Source: Burkholderia pseudomultivorans (GTDB lineage: Bacteria > Pseudomonadota > Gammaproteobacteria > Burkholderiales > Burkholderiaceae). Taken from it: a DNA stretch of 64,000 nucleotides. The notes beneath the pieces were generated by a model. That model was given only the letters and a program-made list of their open reading frames with translations. It was not told the origin of the DNA and did not search any database. The stretch spans positions 1,116,001 to 1,180,000 of the forward strand of contig NZ_CP013378.1 in assembly GCF_001718415.1 (NCBI RefSeq). The letters are read 5' to 3'. Numbering within the stretch: position 1 is the stretch's first letter; each line of letters opens with the position of its first letter. Shown here piece by piece: positions 54,964-63,799 of the stretch. The position numbers and the translations under genes are program-made.

Positions 54964-56082
54964 ATGCAAATCCGAACGCTTCGCCGTGCCCTCTCCATCG
55001 CCGCCCTGATGTCGGTCGCCGGCCTCGCCGCTTTCAGTGGTCCGAACGCCCATGCGGCCGGCGAGCTGAACATCTACAACTGGTCCGACTACATCGCACC
55101 GGACACGATCCCGAACTTCCAGAAGCAGACGGGCATCCGCGTTCGCTACGACAACTACGACAGCGACGACACGCTGCAGGCCAAGCTGCTGTCCGGCAAT
55201 TCGGGCTACGACATCGTCGTGCCGACGTCGAACTACATGGCCAAGCAGATCCAGGCGAACGTCTACCAGCCGCTCGACAAGTTGAAGCTGCCGAACCTGT
55301 CGCATCTCGATCCGCTGCTGATGAAGATGGTCGCCGACGCCGATCCGGGCAACCAGTACGGCGTGCCGTGGGCCTATGGCACCGACGGCATCGGCTACAA
55401 CGCGCAGGCCGTGAAGAAGGCGCTCGGCGACAAGGCGCCCGTCGACAGCTGGGCGCTGGTGTTCGACCCGGCCAACATGGCGAAGCTGAAGAACTGCGGC
55501 GTGTCGTTCCTCGACCAGGCCGTCGACGTGTTCGCCGCGACGCTGCAATACATGGGCAAGAACCCGAACAGCACGAATCCGGCCGACTACCAGGCCGCAT
55601 ACGAGGTGCTGAAGAAAGTCCGCCCGTACATCACGCAGTTCAACTCGTCGGGCTATATCAACGATCTCGCGAACAACGACCTGTGCGTGTCGCTGGGCTA
55701 CTCGGGCGACGTCGGCATCGCGCACCGCCGCGCGGCGGAAGCGAAGCGCCCGTACGAGATCCGCTTCGCGAATCCGAAGGAAGGCGGGCTGCTGTGGTTC
55801 GACATGATGGTGATCCCGAAGGACGCACCGCATCGCGATGCCGCGCTGCAGTGGATCAACTATCTGCAGGACCCGAGGGTCAACGCGGGCATCACCAATG
55901 CGGTGTTCTATCCGACCGCGAACAAAGCCGCGCGCCAGTACGTGAAGCCCGCGATCGCGCAGGATCCGTCGGTGTATCCGTCCGACGCTGTGCTGAGCCG
56001 GATGACGCTGCTCAAGCCGATGCCGCCGGAAATCCGCCGGCTGCAAAACCGGCTGTGGGCGCAGTTGAAGACCGGGCGCTGA
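54964..56082 (+). CDS. Putrescine/spermidine-binding periplasmic protein (PotF-like)
   Basis: A 372-aa ABC-type solute-binding protein. Signal peptide MQIRTLRRALSIAALMSV.. ending NAHA/AG; mature start ELNIYNWSDYIAPDTIPNFQKQTGI, as in PotF/PotD. Residues such as SNSGYDIVVPTSNYMA-type block and YGTDGIGYN are family typical. No ABC ATPase or permease gene lies beside it, so it is an orphan: it may feed a distant transporter or sense the polyamine. The start is set by the signal peptide at ATG 54964. Confidence 0.88.
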   Translation: MQIRTLRRALSIAALMSVAGLAAFSGPNAHAAGELNIYNWSDYIAPDTIPNFQKQTGIRVRYDNYDSDDTLQAKLLSGNSGYDIVVPTSNYMAKQIQANVYQPLDKLKLPNLSHLDPLLMKMVADADPGNQYGVPWAYGTDGIGYNAQAVKKALGDKAPVDSWALVFDPANMAKLKNCGVSFLDQAVDVFAATLQYMGKNPNSTNPADYQAAYEVLKKVRPYITQFNSSGYINDLANNDLCVSLGYSGDVGIAHRRAAEAKRPYEIRFANPKEGGLLWFDMMVIPKDAPHRDAALQWINYLQDPRVNAGITNAVFYPTANKAARQYVKPAIAQDPSVYPSDAVLSRMTLLKPMPPEIRRLQNRLWAQLKTGR

Positions 56083-56090
56083 ATCGCGAA

Positions 56091-56119
56091 GCGCGGCCGG
56101 CGACCGGTGCCGGCCGCGC
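56091..56119. terminator. Strong hairpin between convergent genes
   Basis: GCGCGGCCGGC (56091-56101) pairs with its exact complement (56109-56119) over a 7-base loop. No T-run is present on either side. It lies 8 bases after the PotF stop and 8 bases before the IclR stop, so it may end both transcripts. Confidence 0.6.
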
Positions 56120-56127
56120 GTGACGCG

Positions 56128-56967
56128 TCAGTCGTGCGCGGCCGCCGGATCGGGCGCGTGGTAGTTCAGCCGCTCGGACAGTTCGCCGGCCGCCTTCAGC
56201 ACCTTGCCGACGAGCCCCTGGTCGAGCATCGACTTCTCGAGGAACGGCCGCGCGACCGTCAGCGTGACCGCGGCGACGATCAACCCGCTGCCGTCGCGCA
56301 CGGGCGCACTGATCACCGAGATGCCGGGCTCGAACGACGACTCGCTCAGCGCGTAGCCTTCCGCCGCATATTTCTGCGCACGCGCATGGACTTCGGCGGC
56401 CGTGCGCGGCGTATGCGGCGTATAGGTCGGCAGCATCGGTTCGGGAAACAGCGCTTCGAGCTCCGCACGATCGAGATCGCCGAGCAGCACATGGCCGTGC
56501 ACCGACGCGTGCGCGGGAATCCGCGTGCCGATATTGACCTTGATCGCGCTCATCACGGAATCGTGCGTCCATGCCTTCGCGACGAACACGACGTCGCGCC
56601 CGTCGCGTACGACCAGGTGACTCGCGAAACCGGTCTCGTCGCGCAGCCGCTCGATCACCGGCGTGCCGATATCGGTCAGCGCGAGCGAACTCAGGTAGTC
56701 GAAGCCGAGCTTCATCACGCGCGCGCCGAGCCGGTAGTCGCGGTCGCGATTGGCCCGTTCGAGGTAGCCGAGCGTGTGCAGCGTCTGCACGAGACGCAGC
56801 GCGGTCGTGCGCGGCAGGCCGAGCCGCTGCGCGATCAGGTTGGGCGTGAGCACCGGCTCGCGCGCATTGAACAGTTCGAGCACCCTGAGGCCGCGCTCCA
56901 GCGCGGGCACCAGGTAAGTCTCGTCGTCGGAAAGCGTGCCGGTCGTATCGGGCGTATCTGGATTCAT
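56128..56967 (-). CDS. IclR-family transcriptional regulator
   Basis: A 279-aa regulator: an N-terminal winged helix (VPALERGLRVLELFNAREPVLTPNLIAQRLGLPRTTALRLVQTLHTLGYL) and a C-terminal IclR effector domain (GYALSESSFEPGISVISAPVRDGSGLIVAAVTLT). It is 14 bases downstream of an MFS gene on the same strand and is probably co-transcribed. Two like operators (TGACCA..TGGKCA) lie in the MFS/porin promoter. IclR proteins often control aromatic acid use, in keeping with the tannase and aldolase genes to the right. Confidence 0.87.
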   Translation of the reverse strand: MNPDTPDTTGTLSDDETYLVPALERGLRVLELFNAREPVLTPNLIAQRLGLPRTTALRLVQTLHTLGYLERANRDRDYRLGARVMKLGFDYLSSLALTDIGTPVIERLRDETGFASHLVVRDGRDVVFVAKAWTHDSVMSAIKVNIGTRIPAHASVHGHVLLGDLDRAELEALFPEPMLPTYTPHTPRTAAEVHARAQKYAAEGYALSESSFEPGISVISAPVRDGSGLIVAAVTLTVARPFLEKSMLDQGLVGKVLKAAGELSERLNYHAPDPAAAHD

Positions 56968-56981
56968 CGTGGGCTGGCGTG

Positions 56982-58328
56982 TCAGTCTTGCACGGTCGAC
57001 TTCAGCGGCTCGGGCGAGCGGCCGCCGCTTTCGGGCGGATCGAGGTCGATGCGTTTGACCTCGCCGAGCAGGAACGTGTAGCACAGCGCGCCGATCACCG
57101 CGAACACGCTGATCAACCCGAGCGCCCAACCGAACGAACCCGTCTCGCGAACGATGAAGCCGATGGCGATGGGCGTAACGATACCAGACAGGTTGCCGAC
57201 GAAGTTGACCGCACCGCCGGTGACGCCGAGCATGCTGCGCGGCGCGATATCGCCGATCAGCGACCACGACGCGGACGCGACGCCCTGCGCGAAAAACGCG
57301 AACGACATGATCGCGATCACGATCCAGTTCGTGTCGGTCAGCACCGTCAGCGTCATCGTCGGCACCAGCAGCAGGCCGGTGATGATCGGCGTCTTGCGCG
57401 CCGTGCCGACGCTCGCGCCGCGCCGCAGCAGCCAGTCCGACAACGCGCCGCCCGCGAGCACGCCGATCGACGCGGCGACGAACGGCACCGATGCGACGCC
57501 GCCCGCCTTCAGCACCGTCATGTGCCGCTCGCTGATCAGGTAGCTCGGGAACCAGGTCAGGAAAAAGTACAGCGACGACAGCGACGCGAACTTGCCCGCG
57601 CAGATCGCGACGATCTGCCGGTTGCTGAACACGATCGCGAGCTTGCGCCACGGGAACGGCTCGCCGCGCGCGGGCTTGCCGGTTTCGACGACGGCGCCCC
57701 CGCGCCGGATGTGATCGAGCTCGGCCTGGTTCACCCATCGGCATTGCTCGGGATCGCGATACAGCAGATACCAGATGCCGGCCCACACGATGCCGACGAG
57801 GCCCGTCGCGAAGAAGATCGCGCGCCAGCCGAAGGTGCCGGCGATCCAGAACAGCGCCGGCGTCAACGCCGCCATGCCGATGTACTGCCCCACCAGATAC
57901 ACGCTGGTCGCGCTGCCGCGTTCGCGTTGCGCGAACCAGATCGACACGACGCGGTTGTTGATCGGGAAGGTCGGCGCCTCGGCGACGCCGACGCCGAGCC
58001 GCAGCCCGAACAGCGTCGCGAAGCGGCCGGCGAAGCCCTGCAGGAACGTGAAGCTCGACCAGATCAGCAGCGCCAGCGCATACATCGCGCGCGAGCCGAA
58101 GCGGTCGACGACCCAGCCGCCGGGCAGGTTCGCCAGCACGTAGGTCCACGAATACGCGGAGAACAGCACGCCGATCGCCACCGGGTCGAGTCCGAACTCG
58201 TGCTTGAGCAGCGGCGCGGCCACCGACAGGTTCGCGCGGTCGACATAGTTGACCACCGTGCCGACGAACACGAGAAACAGCATCAGGAAGCGGATGCGCG
58301 TGGGTTTCCGGGCGGGGGTGTCAGGCAT
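56982..58328 (-). CDS. MFS transporter, anion:cation symporter (ACS) family
   Basis: A 448-aa transporter with about 12 helices. Helix 1 has VVNYVDRANLSVAAPLLKHEFG, the ACS (GudP/DgoT/GarP-like) signature, and the GVGVAEAPTFPINNRVVSIWF segment is also typical. Substrates are sugar acids or aromatic acids. It is the first gene of an MFS-IclR pair and diverges from a porin through a promoter with two palindromes. The start is ATG 58328. Confidence 0.87.
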   Translation of the reverse strand: MPDTPARKPTRIRFLMLFLVFVGTVVNYVDRANLSVAAPLLKHEFGLDPVAIGVLFSAYSWTYVLANLPGGWVVDRFGSRAMYALALLIWSSFTFLQGFAGRFATLFGLRLGVGVAEAPTFPINNRVVSIWFAQRERGSATSVYLVGQYIGMAALTPALFWIAGTFGWRAIFFATGLVGIVWAGIWYLLYRDPEQCRWVNQAELDHIRRGGAVVETGKPARGEPFPWRKLAIVFSNRQIVAICAGKFASLSSLYFFLTWFPSYLISERHMTVLKAGGVASVPFVAASIGVLAGGALSDWLLRRGASVGTARKTPIITGLLLVPTMTLTVLTDTNWIVIAIMSFAFFAQGVASASWSLIGDIAPRSMLGVTGGAVNFVGNLSGIVTPIAIGFIVRETGSFGWALGLISVFAVIGALCYTFLLGEVKRIDLDPPESGGRSPEPLKSTVQD

Positions 58329-58363
58329 CGGTCGTCTCTCGTCTGTGTCGTTGGTACGGTTCC

Positions 58364-58387
58364 GAAATGACCACATATGGGCATTTC
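58364..58387. promoter_or_regulatory. Palindromic operator, MFS side
   Basis: Core TGACCA-CATA-TGGGCA (58368-58383), flanked by GAAA and TTTC so that the outer arms GAAATG and CATTTC also pair. It lies about 36 bases upstream of the MFS start. The same core is found again at 58506, which points to binding by the local IclR protein. Confidence 0.7.
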
Positions 58388-58505
58388 GACCATTGGAGCC
58401 GCGATGATCGCGCGGCCAAAAGCACGGGTCAAGAAGCGTTTAATTATTTTCCGCTTGCGCCGAGTCAGCCGGCAGTCCTATGATTTTTTCCACGGAATAA
58501 CAAAC

Positions 58506-58521
58506 TGACCACCTATGGTCA
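58506..58521. promoter_or_regulatory. Palindromic operator, porin side
   Basis: TGACCA-CCTA-TGGTCA has perfect 6-base arms. It lies 43 bases upstream of the porin ATG and is near-identical to the MFS-side site. Confidence 0.7.
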
Positions 58522-58564
58522 TTCAGGTAAAGATCTGTCCCCAACCCACTCCCGACCCCGACAC

Positions 58565-59653
58565 ATGAAAATCCTGCCTCGCACGCTCCTGATCGCCGGC
58601 TGCGGCGTCTCGCTGGTTTCGCTCGCCCATGCGCAAAGCACCGCGTTGACGCTATGGGGGCAGGTCGATTCCGGCATCACGTACATCAGCAACAAGCGCG
58701 GCGGTGCGTCGTGGGGCACTGCCTCGGGCATCGGTTCGCCGACGCGCTGGGGATTGCGCGGCAACGAGGATCTCGGCGGCGGCTATCGCGCGGTGTTCGC
58801 GCTCGAGAGCGGCTTCAACGTCAATACGGGCGCACTGATCAAGACCAATACGCTGTTCGACCGGCAGGCCTACGTCGGCCTCGACGGGCCGCTCGGCACG
58901 CTGACGCTCGGCCGCCAGTCCGACCTGATGGACGACGTCGCGATCCGCTATTCGAATGCGTTCTGGAATCGGAGCCTCTACTCGTTCCATGCGGGCAACC
59001 TCGACAGCCTGACCAACGGCTACCAGATCGAGAACGCCGTCAAATACCGCAGCCCGGACTGGTACGGCGTGCGGGTCGGCGCGCTATACGGCTTTGCCGG
59101 CTCGGATGCGAGCGGGCACAGCGCGGGCGCGTACGCGACCTACGATCGCGGCCCGCTGTCGGCCGGCGTCACCTACATGACGACCAAGCGCCGCGTGCTC
59201 GATCTCTACAACTACTTCGGCTGGACGCACTTTCTCGGCCAGACGCTGTCGGCGCAGCAGACCTTCCAGTCCAACGAGGTCGACAACCTCGGCATCGGGC
59301 TCACGTACCGGATCGTGCAGCCGTGGACGGTCAACCTGCTGTACACGCGCACCGACATCAAGGGCGCGCGGTCGGCCACGCACATGCAGAACATCGATGC
59401 GGGCACGCTCTACCAGTTCACGGCGGCCGAGGCCGTCACGCTCGACTACACGTATTCGCGCATGGACGGCATGCACTGGAATACGCTCGAAGCCGGCAAC
59501 CTGTATTCGCTGTCGAAGCGTACGCAGGTGCAGGCAACGCTGACGTGGCAGCTCGCGTCGGGCAACGGCGCGACGGCGGCGACCTATCCGAACGGGCCGT
59601 CGTCGGGCCGGTCGCAGTTGCTTGCGCATGTGGGGATCACGCATTCGTTCTGA
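58565..59653 (+). CDS. Gram-negative outer-membrane porin
   Basis: A 362-aa porin: signal peptide MKILPRTLLIAGCGVSLVSLAHA, mature QSTALTLWGQVDSGITYI, then LRGNEDLGGGYRAVFALE and a terminal HVGITHSF. It is shorter than the other porins here. It diverges from the MFS-IclR pair and shares its two palindromes, so it probably admits the same substrate. Confidence 0.9.
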   Translation: MKILPRTLLIAGCGVSLVSLAHAQSTALTLWGQVDSGITYISNKRGGASWGTASGIGSPTRWGLRGNEDLGGGYRAVFALESGFNVNTGALIKTNTLFDRQAYVGLDGPLGTLTLGRQSDLMDDVAIRYSNAFWNRSLYSFHAGNLDSLTNGYQIENAVKYRSPDWYGVRVGALYGFAGSDASGHSAGAYATYDRGPLSAGVTYMTTKRRVLDLYNYFGWTHFLGQTLSAQQTFQSNEVDNLGIGLTYRIVQPWTVNLLYTRTDIKGARSATHMQNIDAGTLYQFTAAEAVTLDYTYSRMDGMHWNTLEAGNLYSLSKRTQVQATLTWQLASGNGATAATYPNGPSSGRSQLLAHVGITHSF

Positions 59654-59701
59654 AGGGGGTTGCCGGGCAATCGCCCCCACGCCCGCAGACGCGCGACCAC
59701 G

Positions 59702-59724
59702 AAAAACGGGCCTGCCGGCCCGTT
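59702..59724 (-). terminator. Intrinsic terminator for the porin on the minus strand
   Basis: AACGGGCC and GGCCCGTT (59705-59712 and 59717-59724) pair over a 4-base loop. On the minus strand the stem is followed by T's (AAAAA at 59702-59706 on plus). It lies between two convergent porin genes and ends the minus-strand transcript. Confidence 0.7.
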
Positions 59725-59763
59725 CGCGCTGCCCCATGAAACCGGCGCTGCTTCGCGCCAGGC

Positions 59764-60981
59764 TCAGAACCGGTGAATGATCCCCGCACCGACCGCCAAC
59801 TGGTTGCCGGTCGACGACGGCGTGGTGTTCATCCCGTCGCCGAGCGTCGCGGTCGCATTGACGATGCTGCCGGCGCCGCTCGTGCCGAGCGTCTTGCCCT
59901 TCGCGTGCTGATACGCTTCGAGCAGGTACAGCCCGGTGCGCTTCGACAGCGAGTAGTACTGCGACAGGTTGAACTGGTGATATTGCGCGCTGTCGGTGAT
60001 GCCGTTCGATTCCGTCGCGCGCGTATACGCATAGCCCGCACCGAAATCCCACACCGCCGACGGCTTCCAGTGCAGCACCGCGCCGGCCGTGTTGAAGATC
60101 GCCGTATTGAAGAACTTCGATGCGGCGCCCGGGATGTACTCGGTGTTGGTGTACGTGGCCGTCGCGTCCCACGCGTCGCTGAACCGGTAGCTGAGGCCGA
60201 CCGCGAAGCGCTGCTGCGCCTTTGCGGTCTGGTAGCCGTTCGTGACCGCCGAGACGCCGATCTGCGAGCCGCTGTTCGACGTCGTCGAATTCGCGCCCCA
60301 CGTGCCGCCCGCGGTATTCGAGTTGTTGATGCGCTCGAACGCGACGCCGACGCCGAGCGGGCCGGCCGCGTACTGGATGCCGGTCGCCCAGGTCGAGCCC
60401 GCGTTCGTGCTGCCCGCGACGCCGCCGAGCGAGTACGACCCGCTCAGCGTCACGCCGTACCACTTCGGCGACGTGTACTCGATCGTGTTGTTCGCGCGGT
60501 AGATCGTGTCGAGCCCGTCGACGTCGCCCGGATGGGCGCCGTAGTAGCCGGTGATCCAGGTGGTCGGACTGAACGGCGACATCGTCTGGTAGTACGACGC
60601 ATATTGCCGGCCCGCAGTGAGCGTGCCGTAGGTTGCGTTCGTCAAGCCGACCCACGCCTGCCGCCCGAACATCGCATCCGTATACTGCGCGCCGCCCGTG
60701 GCCGAGTTGAAGCCCGATTCGAGCGTGAAGATCGCCTTCGTGCCGCCGCCGAGATCCTCCGCACCCTTCAGCCCGAAGCGGCTGCCCGCCCACACGCCCT
60801 GGTTCATCTTGACGATCGACTTGCCGCCCGTCGTCGAGCCGACCGTCGTCGAGTTGTTCTGGTAGCCGATGCCGTTGTCGACGATCCCGTACAGCGTGAC
60901 GCTGCTCTGCGCGAGCGCCGGTACGGCGACCGCCATCGCAACGCCCGAGGTCAGCGCCGCGCGTAATGCCTGCTTCTTCAT
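59764..60981 (-). CDS. Gram-negative outer-membrane porin (OpcP/OmpC-like)
   Basis: A 405-aa porin: signal peptide MKKQALRAALTSGVAMAVAVPALA, mature QSSVTLYGIVDNGIGYQ, then LKGAEDLGGGTKAIFTLE and the terminal VGAGIIHRF. The start at 60981 follows GGAGACAGATCG. It lies 64 bases after the tannase gene on the same strand and is probably part of its transcript, supplying the substrate across the outer membrane. Confidence 0.9.
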   Translation of the reverse strand: MKKQALRAALTSGVAMAVAVPALAQSSVTLYGIVDNGIGYQNNSTTVGSTTGGKSIVKMNQGVWAGSRFGLKGAEDLGGGTKAIFTLESGFNSATGGAQYTDAMFGRQAWVGLTNATYGTLTAGRQYASYYQTMSPFSPTTWITGYYGAHPGDVDGLDTIYRANNTIEYTSPKWYGVTLSGSYSLGGVAGSTNAGSTWATGIQYAAGPLGVGVAFERINNSNTAGGTWGANSTTSNSGSQIGVSAVTNGYQTAKAQQRFAVGLSYRFSDAWDATATYTNTEYIPGAASKFFNTAIFNTAGAVLHWKPSAVWDFGAGYAYTRATESNGITDSAQYHQFNLSQYYSLSKRTGLYLLEAYQHAKGKTLGTSGAGSIVNATATLGDGMNTTPSSTGNQLAVGAGIIHRF

Positions 60982-61045
60982 CGATCTGTCTCCTTCGTTT
61001 TGTGATTGAGAGGGTGGGTTGTCGTGTTCGTCGCGCGCTGCCCCG

Positions 61046-62860
61046 TCACGGACGATAGGCATGCCAGCCGTTGCCGCCCGTGCACGCGAGTTGCGAACCG
61101 TTCACGCGGCACGTCGCTTCGTAGCCCGGCGAGTACAGCCATTCGCCGGCCCAGTGCAGGTCGACGAACGGAGCGGCCTTCGGCGTGTCGGCGACGAAAT
61201 TGGCCGCGTCGTCGGTGCTGCCGCTGCCCGTATAGCGCGCGGTGGCCGGATACGGAAACACCGGGCGCGTGCGCGTCGTGTTGCCGTTCGCATCGACGAT
61301 CGACGCGACGATCCGGCCGGGCGTCGCGCCCGTTTCGGTCCACGCCATCAGCGGCGTCAGGATGTCGAACACGTTCGGCCCCTGGCCGCCGCCGCAGTGC
61401 GCGACGCCGGGGAACAGGTAGAAGCGCGCGAAGCGGTCGACCTTCGCATCGCCCATGTAGCGCTTCATCGCTTCGTAGTATTCGATGCTCGAGCGCGGCG
61501 AGATATGCTGGTCCTCGAGGCCGTGCCACAGCAGCAGCTTGCCGTTGCGGCCGGCGAAGCGGCTCAGGTCCGGATCGGTCGCGGCCAGGTAGTTCGACAC
61601 GGGGATCACCGTCTTCATGAAACCGTCGAGCGTGAACTTCAGGTCGCCGATCGTCGCGGACGGATACGACGCGTTGTAGTAGTCGAGATAGCGCAGGAAC
61701 GGCAGCACGAAGCTGATCGTGCCGCTCGGCGTCGTCGCGGCGGCCGGAACGAACAGGCTCCAGTTCAGCTCCGAGCCCCACTCGCGCGACACGAGCGGTT
61801 CGAGGCGCGTGCCGTCCGCGGTGGTCGCGCCGTCGTGGATCCGGCGCACGACGTCGGCTTCCTGCGGCGTCAGGCACGTCGCGGTGGACTGCCCGTTCGC
61901 GCATGCCAGCGTCGCCGGATCGAAATGGCACGCGCGCGGGTTGTCGATCACGCCGTCGACGACACCGTCGAGCCCGTCGCACGCCTTCAGCACGGCCGCG
62001 TGGATCATCGGCAGCTTGCCGGCGAGCAGGATCGCGTTGCCCGTCTTCGGATCCGTGTTGACTGCGTTCGGCCATGCATGGTGGAACGTGTTCTGCACGA
62101 TCAGGTCGTTCGCGGGTGCACCGGCCGCGATGCCGTCGAAATCGTCGGGGTAGCGCTGCGCTTCCATCAGCGCCTCGCGGCCGCCGTCCGAGCAGCCGTC
62201 GAAATACGCGTAGCGCGCCGGTCGCGCATAGAAGCGGTTGATGATCGCCTTGGCCACCTGCGCGGTCGCATGCTCGGCGCGATACGCAAAGTCGAGCTTC
62301 GCGGTCGGAGCGAGCGCCCACGAACCGTCGTTGCCGCCTTCGTGGCCCATGTCGGTCGCGGCCATCGCGATCGTGCCGTTGGTCACCGGCACGCAGGTCG
62401 ACGCCATCGGCGCATTGACCGACAGGTTGCCGCACAATCCGCCGCAGCCGGTCTGCAGATAGCGCTGCGTCCAGCCCTGCGTCGGCAGCTGCAGTTCGAA
62501 CAGCGACGCGCCGGGGCCGATCGTGCCTTTCACGTCGCAGACGGGGGCAGGCAGCGTGTTGTTGCCGACGACGGTGCCGGCCGGCAGCAGCGTCGCCGAG
62601 GTGATCGTGACGGCGCCGTCGGTCACGCCGCTCAAGTCGAGCGCCGCGACCGCCTGGCACGACATCGCCGGCATCACGGCCGGCAGATTCGCGAGGCCGC
62701 CGGCGCTGCTCGCCGCGATGGCGGCGCCCGGCCAGCCGGTCATCGCCGCGCACAGCCACACCACGCCGGCCGCCAGCAGGCGAGCCAGCCTGTTGCGTCC
62801 GCTATCTGCCGCGCGATGCGCCGCGCGCAGCATCCACCCTGCCCTGCAGTTCGTCTGCAT
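61046..62860 (-). CDS. Tannase/feruloyl esterase family enzyme, exported
   Basis: A 604-aa protein with an N-terminal signal or anchor (residues 27-50, ..AAGVVWLCAAMTGWPGAAIA). The tannase family core is complete: nucleophile Ser224 in DGCSDGGREA, Asp in WHGLEDQHISP, His in FPGVAHCGGG, with Cys223 and the Cys after that His forming the disulfide that joins the active site. It hydrolyses ester bonds of gallate, ferulate or related aromatics. Acting in the periplasm or outside, it would feed the aromatic pathway suggested by the neighbouring aldolase. The start at 62860 follows CAGGAGACAGTC. Confidence 0.88.
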   Translation of the reverse strand: MQTNCRAGWMLRAAHRAADSGRNRLARLLAAGVVWLCAAMTGWPGAAIAASSAGGLANLPAVMPAMSCQAVAALDLSGVTDGAVTITSATLLPAGTVVGNNTLPAPVCDVKGTIGPGASLFELQLPTQGWTQRYLQTGCGGLCGNLSVNAPMASTCVPVTNGTIAMAATDMGHEGGNDGSWALAPTAKLDFAYRAEHATAQVAKAIINRFYARPARYAYFDGCSDGGREALMEAQRYPDDFDGIAAGAPANDLIVQNTFHHAWPNAVNTDPKTGNAILLAGKLPMIHAAVLKACDGLDGVVDGVIDNPRACHFDPATLACANGQSTATCLTPQEADVVRRIHDGATTADGTRLEPLVSREWGSELNWSLFVPAAATTPSGTISFVLPFLRYLDYYNASYPSATIGDLKFTLDGFMKTVIPVSNYLAATDPDLSRFAGRNGKLLLWHGLEDQHISPRSSIEYYEAMKRYMGDAKVDRFARFYLFPGVAHCGGGQGPNVFDILTPLMAWTETGATPGRIVASIVDANGNTTRTRPVFPYPATARYTGSGSTDDAANFVADTPKAAPFVDLHWAGEWLYSPGYEATCRVNGSQLACTGGNGWHAYRP

Positions 62861-63076
62861 GACTGTCTCCTGTCGTTCTGATTGGCGGGCCGCGCTTCGG
62901 CGAAGCGTTCCGGCCCGGTGAGAGGGTTCGTCCATCCTCGAACGAAGCAGGCCGAAACCGGCTTCGCTCGTTTATCAGCATAGCTAAATCACTTGCTCGA
63001 CCGCGTTGCGAAGAATCCGCAATGCCATCTGATCTGTTTATCGCTTCGAACCGGCTGCGGCGTGCGGCATCTGCGC

Positions 63077-63799
63077 TCAGGCCGGCTCCATCCCGTGCTC
63101 GCGCTTCACGGTCGCGGCCTGCGGCGACGCGAGATACGCGAGAAACCGCGCCGCGGCCGCGCGGTCGCGCGCCGAGTCGCACACCGCCGCCGCAAATACC
63201 GTCATCGCCTGGATCGCATCCGGCAACGCGCCGACGACTGCGACGCCCGGCACATGCATCAGCTCGCTCAACTGCTGGAAGCCCAGGTCGACCTCGCCGG
63301 ACGCGATCAGCATGCCGACCGGCACGCCCGGCGGCGCCTGCACGATGCGCGGCGCAAGCGCATCCGTCAGCCCCCAGCGCGCGAACAGCCGATTCAGGTG
63401 AACACCGCTCGGGCCCGTCGAAAAGCCGATCCGGCGCGCGCGCAGCACCGCGTCGCGCACGGCCGCTTCGGTGTCGATATCGGGCCGCTCGGCGCCGGCC
63501 GCAACGGCGACCGCGATACCCGAGCGCGCGACCTCGACGCGGCTGTCCGCCACGACGCGACCGTCCGCCGCGAGCCGTGCGATCGCGTCGGACGCGAGCA
63601 CGACGAAATCGAACGGCTCGCCGGCCTGCACGCGCTTCGCCGCATCGACGCCGCCGACCGACGTGACCGCCACGCGGCAGCCCGTGTCCTCTGCATACGC
63701 GGCCGCCAGCCGCACGAGCAGCGGCCGCGTCGCCATCGACGAAATGCCGGTGACGGCGACGTCCGTGCGCACAGCCTGCTCCATCGTCGGCGTCCCCAT
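63077..63799 (-). CDS. Molybdate-binding (ModA)-like protein without signal peptide
   Basis: A 240-aa protein of the type II periplasmic-binding fold: VAVTGISSMATRPLLVRLAAAYAEDTG, FDFVVLASDAIARLAADG, and GEVDLGFQQLSELMHVPGVAVVGALP match ModA-like binding proteins. No signal peptide is seen: the start [10 protein letters not shown].. is hydrophilic. Its ATG overlaps the TGA of the aldolase gene by one base, so the two are coupled. It may bind an aromatic acid or tricarboxylate in the cytoplasm rather than molybdate. Confidence 0.75.
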   Translation of the reverse strand: MGTPTMEQAVRTDVAVTGISSMATRPLLVRLAAAYAEDTGCRVAVTSVGGVDAAKRVQAGEPFDFVVLASDAIARLAADGRVVADSRVEVARSGIAVAVAAGAERPDIDTEAAVRDAVLRARRIGFSTGPSGVHLNRLFARWGLTDALAPRIVQAPPGVPVGMLIASGEVDLGFQQLSELMHVPGVAVVGALPDAIQAMTVFAAAVCDSARDRAAAARFLAYLASPQAATVKREHGMEPA

